64,000 nt of DNA from Parapedobacter defluvii (lineage in GTDB: Bacteria > Bacteroidota > Bacteroidia > Sphingobacteriales > Sphingobacteriaceae): the NCBI RefSeq assembly GCF_014642075.1, contig NZ_BMIK01000004.1, forward strand, positions 215,785-279,784, written 5' to 3'. This document shows, piece after piece, positions 56,359 through 64,000 of the stretch; position 1 is the stretch's first letter; the number at the start of each line of letters is the position of its first letter. Below the pieces are notes generated by a model that made no database searches, was not told where the DNA came from, and saw only the letters and a list, made by a program, of their open reading frames with translations. The translations under genes were made by a program, and so were the position numbers.

Positions 56359-57654
56359 GTGTTTATGAAAAAGACCAAGTATCCATTCCAAGACCTGTCA
56401 TGGGAAGATTTACCAGAAGAAAGATGGAAAGATATTCCCCAGTTGAAGGGGCATTACCAAATTTCCAATAAGGGGAGGGTGCGCAGGGTGACGCACTACC
56501 GGATATCTCCTCGGGGGGTCCGTATACCGGTACCCAATTTAATGTTGTGTCAGCAAGCCAAGTCAACCTATAATTCGTTTACGCAAGACTATCGATTTAA
56601 TTTACGTTTTTCAGCCACGGTAAATAAGAGCCGCCACTACATTACCACCGCCCGCATGGTTTATCATTGCTTTGTGGAAGCGTTTGACTTAGCTGATTCC
56701 CGCTTGGTTGTGCTATATAAAGACGATGACTCCTTAAATATTTGTGCCGAGAATCTTGAGTTAAGTAATCCGAGCGAAAAATTTGCACGGATGATAAAGC
56801 AAAACCGATGGAAAAACTCATTTGCCGAATTAGATCAAGCCGCCAAACAGGCCATGCGGCAAAAAGCAAAGCAGTATTATGCCCAAACCGGTGTGCACGA
56901 AATCAGCCAATACGATTTGAATGGGAATTTCATCCGTACGTATCCGGATGCATCGGAAGCGAGTAAGGCGGTAAAAATAAGTGCTTCACATATCAGTTCC
57001 GCAGCCAAGAATCGGGGTACGTATACGGCTGGAGGTTACATCTGGCGACGTGGAAAGTCATCTCAGGTTGATATCGCTGAACTGATGAATATGCCGGGCA
57101 TCCACTTAAGTCCGTTAGCAAAAAACCTGAAACGCATCGGGCAATATAATCTTCAAGGCAACCTGATTCAGACCTATGCCACCATTGCGGAGGCGTGTGC
57201 GGCGCTGGGGATGAGTAGTTCATCCAGCTTACGTGCCGTATTAAATGGCAAGCGGCATACGTGCAAGGGCTATATTTGGCGACGCGGCGATGCCGCCCGT
57301 ATTTCAGTAAATGGTATTGCCTCCGGCCGATCCCTCCGTTTGTCCACCCTATCGGCGGAAGCCCGGAAAGTCACCCAGTATAACTTTGATGGGTTCCGCC
57401 TGCAAACGTTCAGTAATGTACACATGGCCAGCAGGGAGACGGGTATCAACCGTTCTACCATACAGCGGGTATTGAGTGGGAAATACGTGACGGGCGGAGG
57501 CTATCTATGGCAATACGGTGAAGCGCTGCACATGGACCTGCGGCCGCTGAAAAAACATCCGCGTTTTGAACAATCCAGACTCGGTGTGTATAGGAAAGAA
57601 AAAAGAGAACAGAATAAACGAAAGAAAAAAATCCGGCAGCATCAGCCACATTGA
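56359..57654 (+). CDS. NUMOD4/NUMOD1 DNA-binding protein with degenerate HNH core
   Basis: A 431-residue protein related to HNH homing endonucleases. A NUMOD4 module (about 19-70: EERWKDIPQLKGHYQISNKG, then RVRRV) is followed by an HNH_3-like region (about 92-140) and three NUMOD1 helix-turn-helix repeats at about 184-232, 262-310 and 340-387, each from QYxLxGNxIxTY to a GYIWRRG-type end. In the HNH region the position expected to hold the catalytic His reads VLYKDDDSLNI, with no His, while the ENLEL Asn remains, so nuclease activity is doubtful. A basic tail (KREQNKRKKKIRQHQ) follows. It is not inserted in another gene. Confidence 0.85.
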   Translation: MFMKKTKYPFQDLSWEDLPEERWKDIPQLKGHYQISNKGRVRRVTHYRISPRGVRIPVPNLMLCQQAKSTYNSFTQDYRFNLRFSATVNKSRHYITTARMVYHCFVEAFDLADSRLVVLYKDDDSLNICAENLELSNPSEKFARMIKQNRWKNSFAELDQAAKQAMRQKAKQYYAQTGVHEISQYDLNGNFIRTYPDASEASKAVKISASHISSAAKNRGTYTAGGYIWRRGKSSQVDIAELMNMPGIHLSPLAKNLKRIGQYNLQGNLIQTYATIAEACAALGMSSSSSLRAVLNGKRHTCKGYIWRRGDAARISVNGIASGRSLRLSTLSAEARKVTQYNFDGFRLQTFSNVHMASRETGINRSTIQRVLSGKYVTGGGYLWQYGEALHMDLRPLKKHPRFEQSRLGVYRKEKREQNKRKKKIRQHQPH

Positions 57655-57659
57655 ATCAC

Positions 57660-58346
57660 TTATTCTCCTTTTTGGATTAAGCGGGTGATGTCCTTCAGTT
57701 CACCAAACAATACCAGGATATCACCTTCGGCCAATACCGTATCGGAATGGGCGATGCCCGTCGCTTCCCGGTTCACCTTGGTTTTCCCATCTTCCAGCTG
57801 TTCGGTGGATTTGATGGTGGTTAAGACAATCACTTTGTATTTGTTGGTCAGATTCGCCTCTTTCAGTGTAAGGCCTATATATTTTGCGGGTACTTTGGTT
57901 TCAATGATGCTGTATCGTTCAGAGACCTTGAAAGAATCGACAATATCCAGGTTATCTAAACGCATAGCGAGCCGGGCGGCAGATTCTTCTTCCGGCATAA
58001 TATACTCGTCAATATCCATGGCCTCCAAAACCGTTTTTTGCAAATCCGATACCACACGCCCGATGATGCGTTTTACACGCAGTTGTTTAAGCAGGGCAGT
58101 TGTAAGAAGTGACGCGCCTTCGTCTTCGCCAATGGCCACGATCGCCGCGTCAGCATCTTTGAGCGGTAAGGCGCTCATGGCGTCGGCATCCGTGCTATCC
58201 ATTCGCACGGCATGTGTGATTTTTTCCTTCAATTCTTCAACCTTGCTCATCCGGTTGTCTGCACCAATCACTTCGTGGCCGAGTTCAGTAAGGCGAATGG
58301 CCAGCGCCCGCCCGAAATTTCCCAGGCCCAATACAATGTACTTCAT
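57660..58346 (-). CDS. trkA: Potassium uptake regulatory subunit TrkA/KtrA (RCK domains)
   Basis: Cytosolic gating ring subunit of 228 residues for the TrkH channel. The N-terminal RCK domain has the nucleotide-binding GLGNFGRALA followed by GHEVIGADNRMSKVEELKEK. The C-terminal RCK_C domain (about 140-225) contains NKYKVIVLTT and DTVLAEGDILVLFGE. The single-RCK length fits KtrA-like forms rather than the double-length enterobacterial TrkA. It follows trkH by 49 nt on the minus strand, as expected for a complex. Confidence 0.93.
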   Translation of the reverse strand: MKYIVLGLGNFGRALAIRLTELGHEVIGADNRMSKVEELKEKITHAVRMDSTDADAMSALPLKDADAAIVAIGEDEGASLLTTALLKQLRVKRIIGRVVSDLQKTVLEAMDIDEYIMPEEESAARLAMRLDNLDIVDSFKVSERYSIIETKVPAKYIGLTLKEANLTNKYKVIVLTTIKSTEQLEDGKTKVNREATGIAHSDTVLAEGDILVLFGELKDITRLIQKGE

Positions 58347-58395
58347 GACAATAAATTCAAATCACCTAACAAGTCCCCACATTTATTCCTACTAA

Positions 58396-60174
58396 CTAAA
58401 AGAGCACCTTCTCTTGGGGATATTCATAGCTTCTGTTTTTTACATTTTTGATCAGTGCCACCAACAGCGTAAGCAGTCCTACACGACCCATGAACATGCA
58501 TCCGATGACAATGGCCTTACCCGCCGCACTCAGCTGTGGGGTGATGCCTAAACTCAGCCCACAGGTTGCGTAAGCTGAGAAGCTTTCAAACGTAATGGGC
58601 AACAATCCCAGGTGGCCGTCGGTAATCGATAAAGCAAAGACAGTGGTTCCAACGGCAAAAATGGATAATGCAATAATGGCAAACGCCTTGTTGACGGAAT
58701 CCGGTGCAACATGCCTGCCAAAAATCTCCAGCTTATCCTTACCCCGTGCGAGACTGACAATATTCAATATTGCTACTGCAAATGTGGTTGTTTTGATACC
58801 TCCGCCTGTTGATCCCGGTGCGGCGCCAATCCACATGAGTAAGGTAGCTAGCATGATGGTAGGAAACGACAGCATGTTCATGTCCACCACGTTGAATCCT
58901 GCGGTACGGGAACTATTACCCATAAAAAATGCGGCGACCCACTTACCCCATAACGTGGGATGCTCCTGAAGGGTATTTCCATATTCTAAGATAAACGTCA
59001 GTACCGTTGAAACAACCAATAGTATACCGGTCATCCATATAACCAGGCGTGTGTTGAAATTAATAACCCATGCCCGATACACATAAGGTTTATTGGCAAT
59101 CAGCTTCTGAAAGAAGCTGATGACCCACCGTTTGGCAAAGGTGTATACATTGAATACGATTCCAAAACCAAAACCTCCGGCGATGAACAAACATGCCACA
59201 ACAAGTTGGACACCGTAATTGTAGCGGATGGAAGCATGGTACAGACCGTCAGTCGCCGTGGAGAATCCGGCGTTGCAGAATGCGGAAACAGCATGAAAAA
59301 CGGCAAAAAAAACACGGTCTCCATTGGATTCGAAATCGGATGCTTCTGTGCCGAAAAAGATGAATACCGCGCCGATAGCCTCAAAAAGCAGGGTGAGAAA
59401 GATAATCTTTAGCAGCGTGTTGATGACGGATGCAACTTTGTTCTGGCCTAGAAATTCACTATACATCAACTGGTTCTTATAAGAAAAGCCGCCACTGAAA
59501 AAATATCCGAAGAACCCCGTAAAGGTCATAATTCCCAAACCGCCCAACTGGATCAAAATTAATAATACAGTATGCCCAAAGGGCGAAAATGTAGTGGCTA
59601 CATTAATGGTGGACAAGCCTGTGATGCATACGGCACTGGTGGCCATAAACAGTGCGTCGATAAACCGCAGGGAATGTTCAGCTCCGGCCTTAGGCAGCAT
59701 AAGCAATAGCGTGCCGATAAAAATCAGAAAGAGAAAACTGATAACAAATAAAATCGTCGGATTGAAGTAAAAATTATCGAAAAACAGGCTGTTTTTGGAA
59801 AGTTCGGTGAGAAAGACAGCAAAAATACCCAAATACAGCCACTCCGGCTGTCTGAGGAAATTAAAGAAATCGTTGCTGCTACTACGGCCGATGGTGACCA
59901 GCATAAAATAGATGATAAGTGCGATACCTCCGTAATGCGACACGGAAATCTGACGCTTGGCAGCAATTGCTAACGTAGTCCGGACTAAACTCAGGAAAAA
60001 TAAACCATAGAATGTCCAGGGGATGGATGATTCGAAATAACGCCCGGTAACCTCATTGGTGTTATAACCGATATGGAACAGGATAGCTAAACAGCAGGTC
60101 AAGCTGATGTACAACATCACCCGGTCTACCGTTTTTTCCCGGTATTTAAAAATGTATCGGAGGTCGCTAAGCAT
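58396..60174 (-). CDS. trkH: TrkH-family potassium uptake channel
   Basis: Membrane subunit of 592 residues for potassium uptake. Four M1-P-M2 repeats are recognisable from selectivity-filter-like segments such as ATSAVCITGLSTINVATTF, FHAVSAFCNAGFSTATDG, NSSRTAGFNVVDMN and SAYATCGLSLGITPQ. The N-terminus has additional helices (LYISLTCCLAILFHIGY, TFYGLFFLSLVRTTLAIA). It begins one base inside the end of the upstream glutaminyl cyclotransferase gene and precedes trkA, forming a three-gene unit. Confidence 0.94.
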   Translation of the reverse strand: MLSDLRYIFKYREKTVDRVMLYISLTCCLAILFHIGYNTNEVTGRYFESSIPWTFYGLFFLSLVRTTLAIAAKRQISVSHYGGIALIIYFMLVTIGRSSSNDFFNFLRQPEWLYLGIFAVFLTELSKNSLFFDNFYFNPTILFVISFLFLIFIGTLLLMLPKAGAEHSLRFIDALFMATSAVCITGLSTINVATTFSPFGHTVLLILIQLGGLGIMTFTGFFGYFFSGGFSYKNQLMYSEFLGQNKVASVINTLLKIIFLTLLFEAIGAVFIFFGTEASDFESNGDRVFFAVFHAVSAFCNAGFSTATDGLYHASIRYNYGVQLVVACLFIAGGFGFGIVFNVYTFAKRWVISFFQKLIANKPYVYRAWVINFNTRLVIWMTGILLVVSTVLTFILEYGNTLQEHPTLWGKWVAAFFMGNSSRTAGFNVVDMNMLSFPTIMLATLLMWIGAAPGSTGGGIKTTTFAVAILNIVSLARGKDKLEIFGRHVAPDSVNKAFAIIALSIFAVGTTVFALSITDGHLGLLPITFESFSAYATCGLSLGITPQLSAAGKAIVIGCMFMGRVGLLTLLVALIKNVKNRSYEYPQEKVLF

Positions 60175-61217
60175 TACCGGGCTACCAGTTCAATCTCGTA
60201 AAGTTTAGGCCAATTTTTGCCGGTTATAAAAAGCCGCTTACCTTCCCGTTCATACGCGATGCCATTAAGCTCATTGTCGGATTCCTTTTTGTCGGGGTAA
60301 ATACCGATGAGATTGATCTCTCCTTCGATTGCTCCGGTATCCGGGTTGATGATGACGATGATATCTTTGGTGTATACGTTGGCGTATATTTTACCATCAA
60401 TGTATTCGAGTTCATTAAGGCTATCCATAGGGCCCTTGTCGTTGTATACTTCGATGAATCCTTCTTCTGCGTAGGTATCCTTGTTGAGAAAATAAAGCCG
60501 GCTGCTGCCATCGGATTTGATGAGGCGCTTGCCGTCGTAGCACAGCCCCCAGCCTTCGGAGCTTCGTCCGTAGTTGAACTCTGCAGTTTTGGTTAAGGTA
60601 TTCTTATCGTAAACAAAGCCGACCTTTTCCTGCCAGGTAAGCTGGATCAGCTTATCGCCAACGATGGAAAGCCCTTCACCGAAGCTGTTCGGGCTTAAAT
60701 CGGTCTTTTTCAGTATCTTGCCGGTTTTATAATCGACCTGGCGGATAGAGGATCTACCTTGTTGGCCGGTACTTTCATAGAGAACACCTTGATGATCAAA
60801 TTCCAGTCCTTGGGTATACGCTTGGGGGTCGTGTGGATATTCCTGAATGACCCTGAAACCATAGCGCTTGGGTGAAGGGGGGACCACCACTATGTTGCTG
60901 TAGGCGACCTGCTCTTCTCCGCCATGATAGAGCTTGGCACTGAGTGTGCGGCTGCCGAAGGGTGCTTTTTCGGTATCCAGGGAAACCGGTGTGCTGTCGG
61001 TTTTCCGGGCTAATACTTCTCCATCTATGGCATAGATTACGGAGTCAAATGACGAGATTTCGGAGGGAAACACTAACTTCAGCGGAATAGACTCGCCTTT
61101 TTTGACGAGCGTGCCTGCTTCGGGCGTGTCAAACCGGAATTTCGATGCTTTCTTTTGTGTATTGCACGATGCAATAAACACAAGTAACACCAAAGGGAAG
61201 TAAATTATTCTATTCAT
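60174..61217 (-). CDS. Glutaminyl-peptide cyclotransferase lipoprotein
   Basis: Predicted to convert N-terminal glutamine of exported proteins to pyroglutamate. In Bacteroidota this follows signal processing, since many mature proteins start with Gln. The 347-residue protein has a lipobox LVFIASC (Cys18), an Ig-like segment (about 30-115) and a five-bladed-propeller glutamine cyclotransferase domain (about 125-345: YTQGLEFDHQGVLYESTGQQ, SFGEGLSIVGDKLIQLTWQE). The frame continues to 61319, but the ATG at 61217 (MNRIIYFPLVLL) precedes the signal peptide and directly follows a full promoter. It overlaps trkH by one base. Confidence 0.93.
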   Translation of the reverse strand: MNRIIYFPLVLLVFIASCNTQKKASKFRFDTPEAGTLVKKGESIPLKLVFPSEISSFDSVIYAIDGEVLARKTDSTPVSLDTEKAPFGSRTLSAKLYHGGEEQVAYSNIVVVPPSPKRYGFRVIQEYPHDPQAYTQGLEFDHQGVLYESTGQQGRSSIRQVDYKTGKILKKTDLSPNSFGEGLSIVGDKLIQLTWQEKVGFVYDKNTLTKTAEFNYGRSSEGWGLCYDGKRLIKSDGSSRLYFLNKDTYAEEGFIEVYNDKGPMDSLNELEYIDGKIYANVYTKDIIVIINPDTGAIEGEINLIGIYPDKKESDNELNGIAYEREGKRLFITGKNWPKLYEIELVAR

Positions 61218-61222
61218 AATCG

Positions 61223-61253
61223 CAAACTTAGTTATTCTGATTTGCCGCACAAA
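61223..61253 (-). promoter_or_regulatory. Full-consensus promoter of the cyclotransferase-trkH-trkA operon
   Basis: Minus strand: TTTG (complement of 61250-61253), 19 nt, then TAAGTTTG (complement of 61223-61230). Both elements and the spacing fit the Bacteroidota consensus exactly. The box ends 5 nt before the ATG at 61217, so the mRNA is probably leaderless. Confidence 0.7.
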
Positions 61254-61299
61254 GCGACAAGGTAAGCTACCCGCCTGACGCCAGGCTGCTGCAATGCAA

Positions 61300-61665
61300 T
61301 TAACCCGGCCAGAAGGCATCTCTTATTAACCGTGTGTTATACCGGTTATTTTCTTTTGAATACAGGATGGATACGACGTCAAACCGGATCTCTCCACCGT
61401 ATCGGTTGGCAGCGATGTACTGGTTGGCTGCACGTACTAATTTCGCTTGTTTTGCAGCATCGACAAACTCATATGGCATACCGTAAGCAGCGTCTGCCCG
61501 TGTTTTGACTTCGACAAAAACAAGAATATCCCGTTCTTCAGCAATGACGTCTATCTCCAGGTTTTTGTAACGCCAATTCCGGCAACGGATCCGATACCCC
61601 TGCTGTTTCAGCAGCTGTACTGCCACCTCTTCTCCCTGTATGCCGGTTTGTAGCGAATTCGACAT
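61300..61665 (-). CDS. YraN/UPF0102-family endonuclease-like protein
   Basis: A 121-residue protein with a restriction-endonuclease-like fold. GIQGEEVAVQLLKQQGYRIR is followed by the catalytic-type pattern LEIDVIAEERDILVFVEVKT (D and ExK motif). Role is uncertain; related proteins are linked to DNA recombination or repair. It follows dnaG with no gap (one codon boundary), so it is co-transcribed with it. Confidence 0.93.
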   Translation of the reverse strand: MSNSLQTGIQGEEVAVQLLKQQGYRIRCRNWRYKNLEIDVIAEERDILVFVEVKTRADAAYGMPYEFVDAAKQAKLVRAANQYIAANRYGGEIRFDVVSILYSKENNRYNTRLIRDAFWPG

Positions 61666-63603
61666 TTATTTAATTACAATAGTGCCTAGTTTATCAGCTA
61701 TTAGCTTTGATACATCTTTGAGTTTTTGATAATTTGCCAGCATTACTTCCATATTGGCCTCGTCGGTTTCTGTCTTCAGTTCCTCTCTGATGCGAAAGAT
61801 TTGTTGTTCGACTTTTCGTTTTTTAAGGCGATAAATGGCTCCGTATACCAGATCTTCCAAGCGCTCTGACTCATGAGAAACATAGATCTTTCGTTTTTCG
61901 TCGTTCCAATTGGGACTAAGGCTGTATTTGATGGCGAGTAAATCGATCGTTAGATCCGCAATTTGCCGGTTGGGATGGGTGATAAATATCCGCTCCTCGG
62001 GTAGTTCCTCGCGTGCTATGTATTCCCTGTAAATATGGATTATCGAGCGGCATGCCGGATCGTCAAACGAAGTATCTGTAAGTCCGCTCAACAGAAGTGG
62101 AGCAATGGGGATGTCGCCACTGCTTTCCCAGGTTGCGGGCTGGTTTCCGTAGTGAAGCAATATGCGGACGATTTCACGTTCCTGCAATACATCCGACGAA
62201 ATACCCTCCCCCGGATTGTCGCTGTCTACCGAGGGTGTGAATGCAGGTGCATCTGGCTGGGAAGGGATGGGATCTGGCTTCCGGTCGGATTTCTTCGCCT
62301 GGCCGATGCGGATTTTATTGAGCTCTGCAATGAGAAGCCGCTCTTCGATTTCCAGCAGGGAACTGCATTCCCGAACGAATACCGAGGCCTTGATCGCATC
62401 CGGGATCAAGGCGATGCTGGCGACTACCTCGTGGATTACTTCCGCCCGTTTAATGGGGTCGTTGCCTGCATCGCGTAGCAATACATGGGTCTTATAGAAA
62501 ATGAAATCTTGCTGGTGCTCGGCGATGTATTGTTTGAATGCGGCAGAGCCGTAACGTTGTACATACGAATCCGGATCATTGCCATCTGGAAAAAGCAGCA
62601 CTTTTACATTGAGGCCTTCCTCCAGCAGCATATCGGTACCACGCAGGGAGGCTTTGATGCCAGCCTCATCGCCATCATAAAGGATCGTTACATTTTTTGT
62701 ATAACGTGAGATGAGCCGTATCTGTCCGGAGGTAAGCGACGTGCCCGATGAGGCGACCACGTTTTCGACACCGGCTTGATGCATCGAAAGTACATCGGCA
62801 TACCCTTCCACCAAATAACAGTTGTCTGCGTCCAGGATGGGTTTTTTGGCAAAGTATAGCCCATAGAGCACATCCGATTTATGATATACTTCGCTTTCGG
62901 GCGAATTGACATATTTAGGGACCTTTTTGTCTGTTTTCAGGGTTCGGCCACCGAATCCAAGTATCCGGCCGGTAAGATTGTGGATGGGAAACATGACCCG
63001 TCCGCGGAAGCGGTCATAGGCGCTTCCGTCTTCCTTGCGTATGATGAGTCCCGTTGCTTCCAGAAATTCATCTTTATGCCCGTCTGCCTTCGAACGGTCA
63101 TAAAGTGCGGTCCAGGCCTCCGGCGAATACCCCAATTCAAACTTGCGGATGATGTCTTCCCGGTAGCCCCGCTCTTTGAAGTAATTGAGGCCAATGGTAC
63201 GGCCTTCTTCGGTATCCCATAATGTTTCCCTGAAAAATTTACCTGCCCAGTTGGTAACGATAAATAAACTCTCGCGCTTGTCTTGTGCCGCAACCTGCTC
63301 GGGTGTACGCTCGCTTTCTTCGACTTCTATGTGGTATTTCTGGGCAAGGTACTTGAGTGCTTCGGGATAGGAGTACTTCTCGTGCTCCATTACGAATCGC
63401 ACCGAATCGCCCCCGGCACCGCATCCGAAGCATTTGTAGATGCCCTTACTTACCGAGACATTGAACGATGGGGTTTTCTCATTATGAAACGGGCAAAGAC
63501 CAATGAGAGAGGTTCCCCGCTTTTTTAAATCCACAAAATCACCCACTACTTCTTCAATACGGGCAGTATCCAATATTTTATCGACAACCTCTTGCTTGAT
63601 CAC
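61666..63603 (-). CDS. dnaG: DNA primase DnaG
   Basis: Synthesises RNA primers at the replication fork. The 645-residue protein has an N-terminal CHC2 zinc ribbon (Cys37, His40, Cys58, Cys61; CPFHNEKTPSF and CFGCGAGG). The RNA polymerase core follows with a TOPRIM fold (LVEGYADVLSMHQAGVENVV, TILYDGDEAG), then a C-terminal helicase-binding domain. The start was set at the GTG at 63603 (VIKQEVVDKILD), matching the family N-terminus; the frame also contains an upstream ATG at 63666, which would add a hydrophobic stretch unlikely in primase. Confidence 0.94.
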   Translation of the reverse strand: MIKQEVVDKILDTARIEEVVGDFVDLKKRGTSLIGLCPFHNEKTPSFNVSVSKGIYKCFGCGAGGDSVRFVMEHEKYSYPEALKYLAQKYHIEVEESERTPEQVAAQDKRESLFIVTNWAGKFFRETLWDTEEGRTIGLNYFKERGYREDIIRKFELGYSPEAWTALYDRSKADGHKDEFLEATGLIIRKEDGSAYDRFRGRVMFPIHNLTGRILGFGGRTLKTDKKVPKYVNSPESEVYHKSDVLYGLYFAKKPILDADNCYLVEGYADVLSMHQAGVENVVASSGTSLTSGQIRLISRYTKNVTILYDGDEAGIKASLRGTDMLLEEGLNVKVLLFPDGNDPDSYVQRYGSAAFKQYIAEHQQDFIFYKTHVLLRDAGNDPIKRAEVIHEVVASIALIPDAIKASVFVRECSSLLEIEERLLIAELNKIRIGQAKKSDRKPDPIPSQPDAPAFTPSVDSDNPGEGISSDVLQEREIVRILLHYGNQPATWESSGDIPIAPLLLSGLTDTSFDDPACRSIIHIYREYIAREELPEERIFITHPNRQIADLTIDLLAIKYSLSPNWNDEKRKIYVSHESERLEDLVYGAIYRLKKRKVEQQIFRIREELKTETDEANMEVMLANYQKLKDVSKLIADKLGTIVIK

Positions 63604-63726
63604 TCCACTCTTGATTTGGTAAGGTAAAATTAACGAATAAGGGATAAGTAGCAAGGACATTGGCAAAATATTCCATTTTGTAGTTGACTAACGACAAAGG
63701 ATTAAACTTCCAATCGGTTAATTTTC

Positions 63727-63734
63727 TATTTTTG
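63727..63734 (+). promoter_or_regulatory. -7 box of the UDP-glucose dehydrogenase gene
   Basis: TATTTTTG, an exact TAnnTTTG match 45 nt before the ATG at 63780. No clear -33 element. Confidence 0.45.
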
Positions 63735-63779
63735 CCGCACAAAGAGGCACCGGAGGGTTGTCATTTTAGTCTGAAAATT

Positions 63780-64000
63780 ATGGAAATCAAGAATATCTGT
63801 TGCATCGGTGCGGGTTATGTCGGCGGCCCGACGATGTCTGTCATCGCCCAGCAATGCCCGCACATCAGGGTCACCATCGTGGACATCAACGAGCAGCGTA
63901 TCGCCGCCTGGAACGACGCGGATCTGTCGCGTCTTCCGGTGTACGAACCGGGTCTTGCCGAAGTGGTGGGCGAAGCCCGGGGGCGGAACCTGTTCTTCTC
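63780..64000 (+). CDS. ugd: UDP-glucose/GDP-mannose dehydrogenase, 5' part only (runs off the window)
   Basis: The first 73 codons of a nucleotide-sugar dehydrogenase, read directly from the sequence. The protein begins [20 protein letters not shown], with the NAD-binding GxGxxG, followed by a strand ending in [11 protein letters not shown] (Asp selecting NAD) and [12 protein letters not shown], which is diagnostic of UDP-glucose 6-dehydrogenase. It would make UDP-glucuronate for capsule or exopolysaccharide. The enzyme class is secure, but the UDP-glucose assignment rests on the N-terminus only. Confidence 0.88.
   Translation, partial: MEIKNICCIGAGYVGGPTMSVIAQQCPHIRVTIVDINEQRIAAWNDADLSRLPVYEPGLAEVVGEARGRNLFF

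Overview
The window is a chromosomal segment from a member of the Bacteroidota, most likely Sphingobacteriaceae or a close relative. Evidence for this is two SusC/SusD-type outer-membrane uptake pairs, an ECF sigma factor with a FecR/DUF4974 anti-sigma factor, a bacillithiol-synthesis gene (bshC), the rpmB-rpmG-DUF4295-ftsY-rimO block, and repeated matches to the Bacteroidota promoter (TTTG, 19-21 nt, TAnnTTTG) with almost no Shine-Dalgarno sequences. Base composition looks close to half G+C by eye; genus is not resolvable from this window.

Layout. 0-9.1 kb: a minus-strand polysaccharide/arabinoside-utilisation locus in the order ECF sigma, FecR anti-sigma, SusC with STN signalling domain, SusD, GH127 beta-L-arabinofuranosidase. 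9.1-19.5 kb: housekeeping and metabolism (uvrA, D-lactate dehydrogenase, Tat-exported phospholipase C, an orphan histidine kinase, a phosphoglucomutase-NUDIX pair). 19.5-24.5 kb: ABC export genes (a FtsX/MacB-type permease with a C-terminal frameshift and a separate LolD/MacB-type ATPase) around an MFS exporter; both ABC genes are preceded by the same kind of tandem palindrome. 24.5-31.8 kb: C-terminal processing protease, isopentenyl-diphosphate isomerase, glycine C-acetyltransferase, TypA and two unassigned conserved-looking proteins. 31.8-36.5 kb: a second SusC/SusD pair, without STN domain, regulator or enzyme. 36.8-42.8 kb: ribosomal proteins L28 and L33, DUF4295, FtsY, RimO, BshC, isoaspartyl methyltransferase and DUF4833. 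42.9-43.8 kb: two copies of a 74-bp element whose hairpin stem covaries, flanking a small lipoprotein gene. 43.9-51 kb: Rdx-type protein, M48 peptidase, DUF481 barrel, then a minus-strand operon of a CBM9-like exported protein, an outer-membrane barrel receptor and an M16 peptidase. 51-64 kb: RNase HII, YfhO, two L,D-transpeptidases, a NUMOD4/NUMOD1 protein, the Trk potassium system with a glutaminyl cyclotransferase, YraN, DnaG and the start of a UDP-glucose dehydrogenase gene running off the end.

The most unusual items are the covarying 74-bp hairpin repeat (candidate small RNA or leader element), the shared tandem-palindrome operator candidates in front of the two ABC genes, the NUMOD protein with a degenerate HNH core, and several genes whose promoter box lies only a few bases from the start codon. 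No tRNA, rRNA, CRISPR array, insertion sequence, prophage or integrase was recognised. Start codons were moved inward from the longest open frame wherever a family start, signal peptide or promoter box argued for it; these choices are explained per gene.
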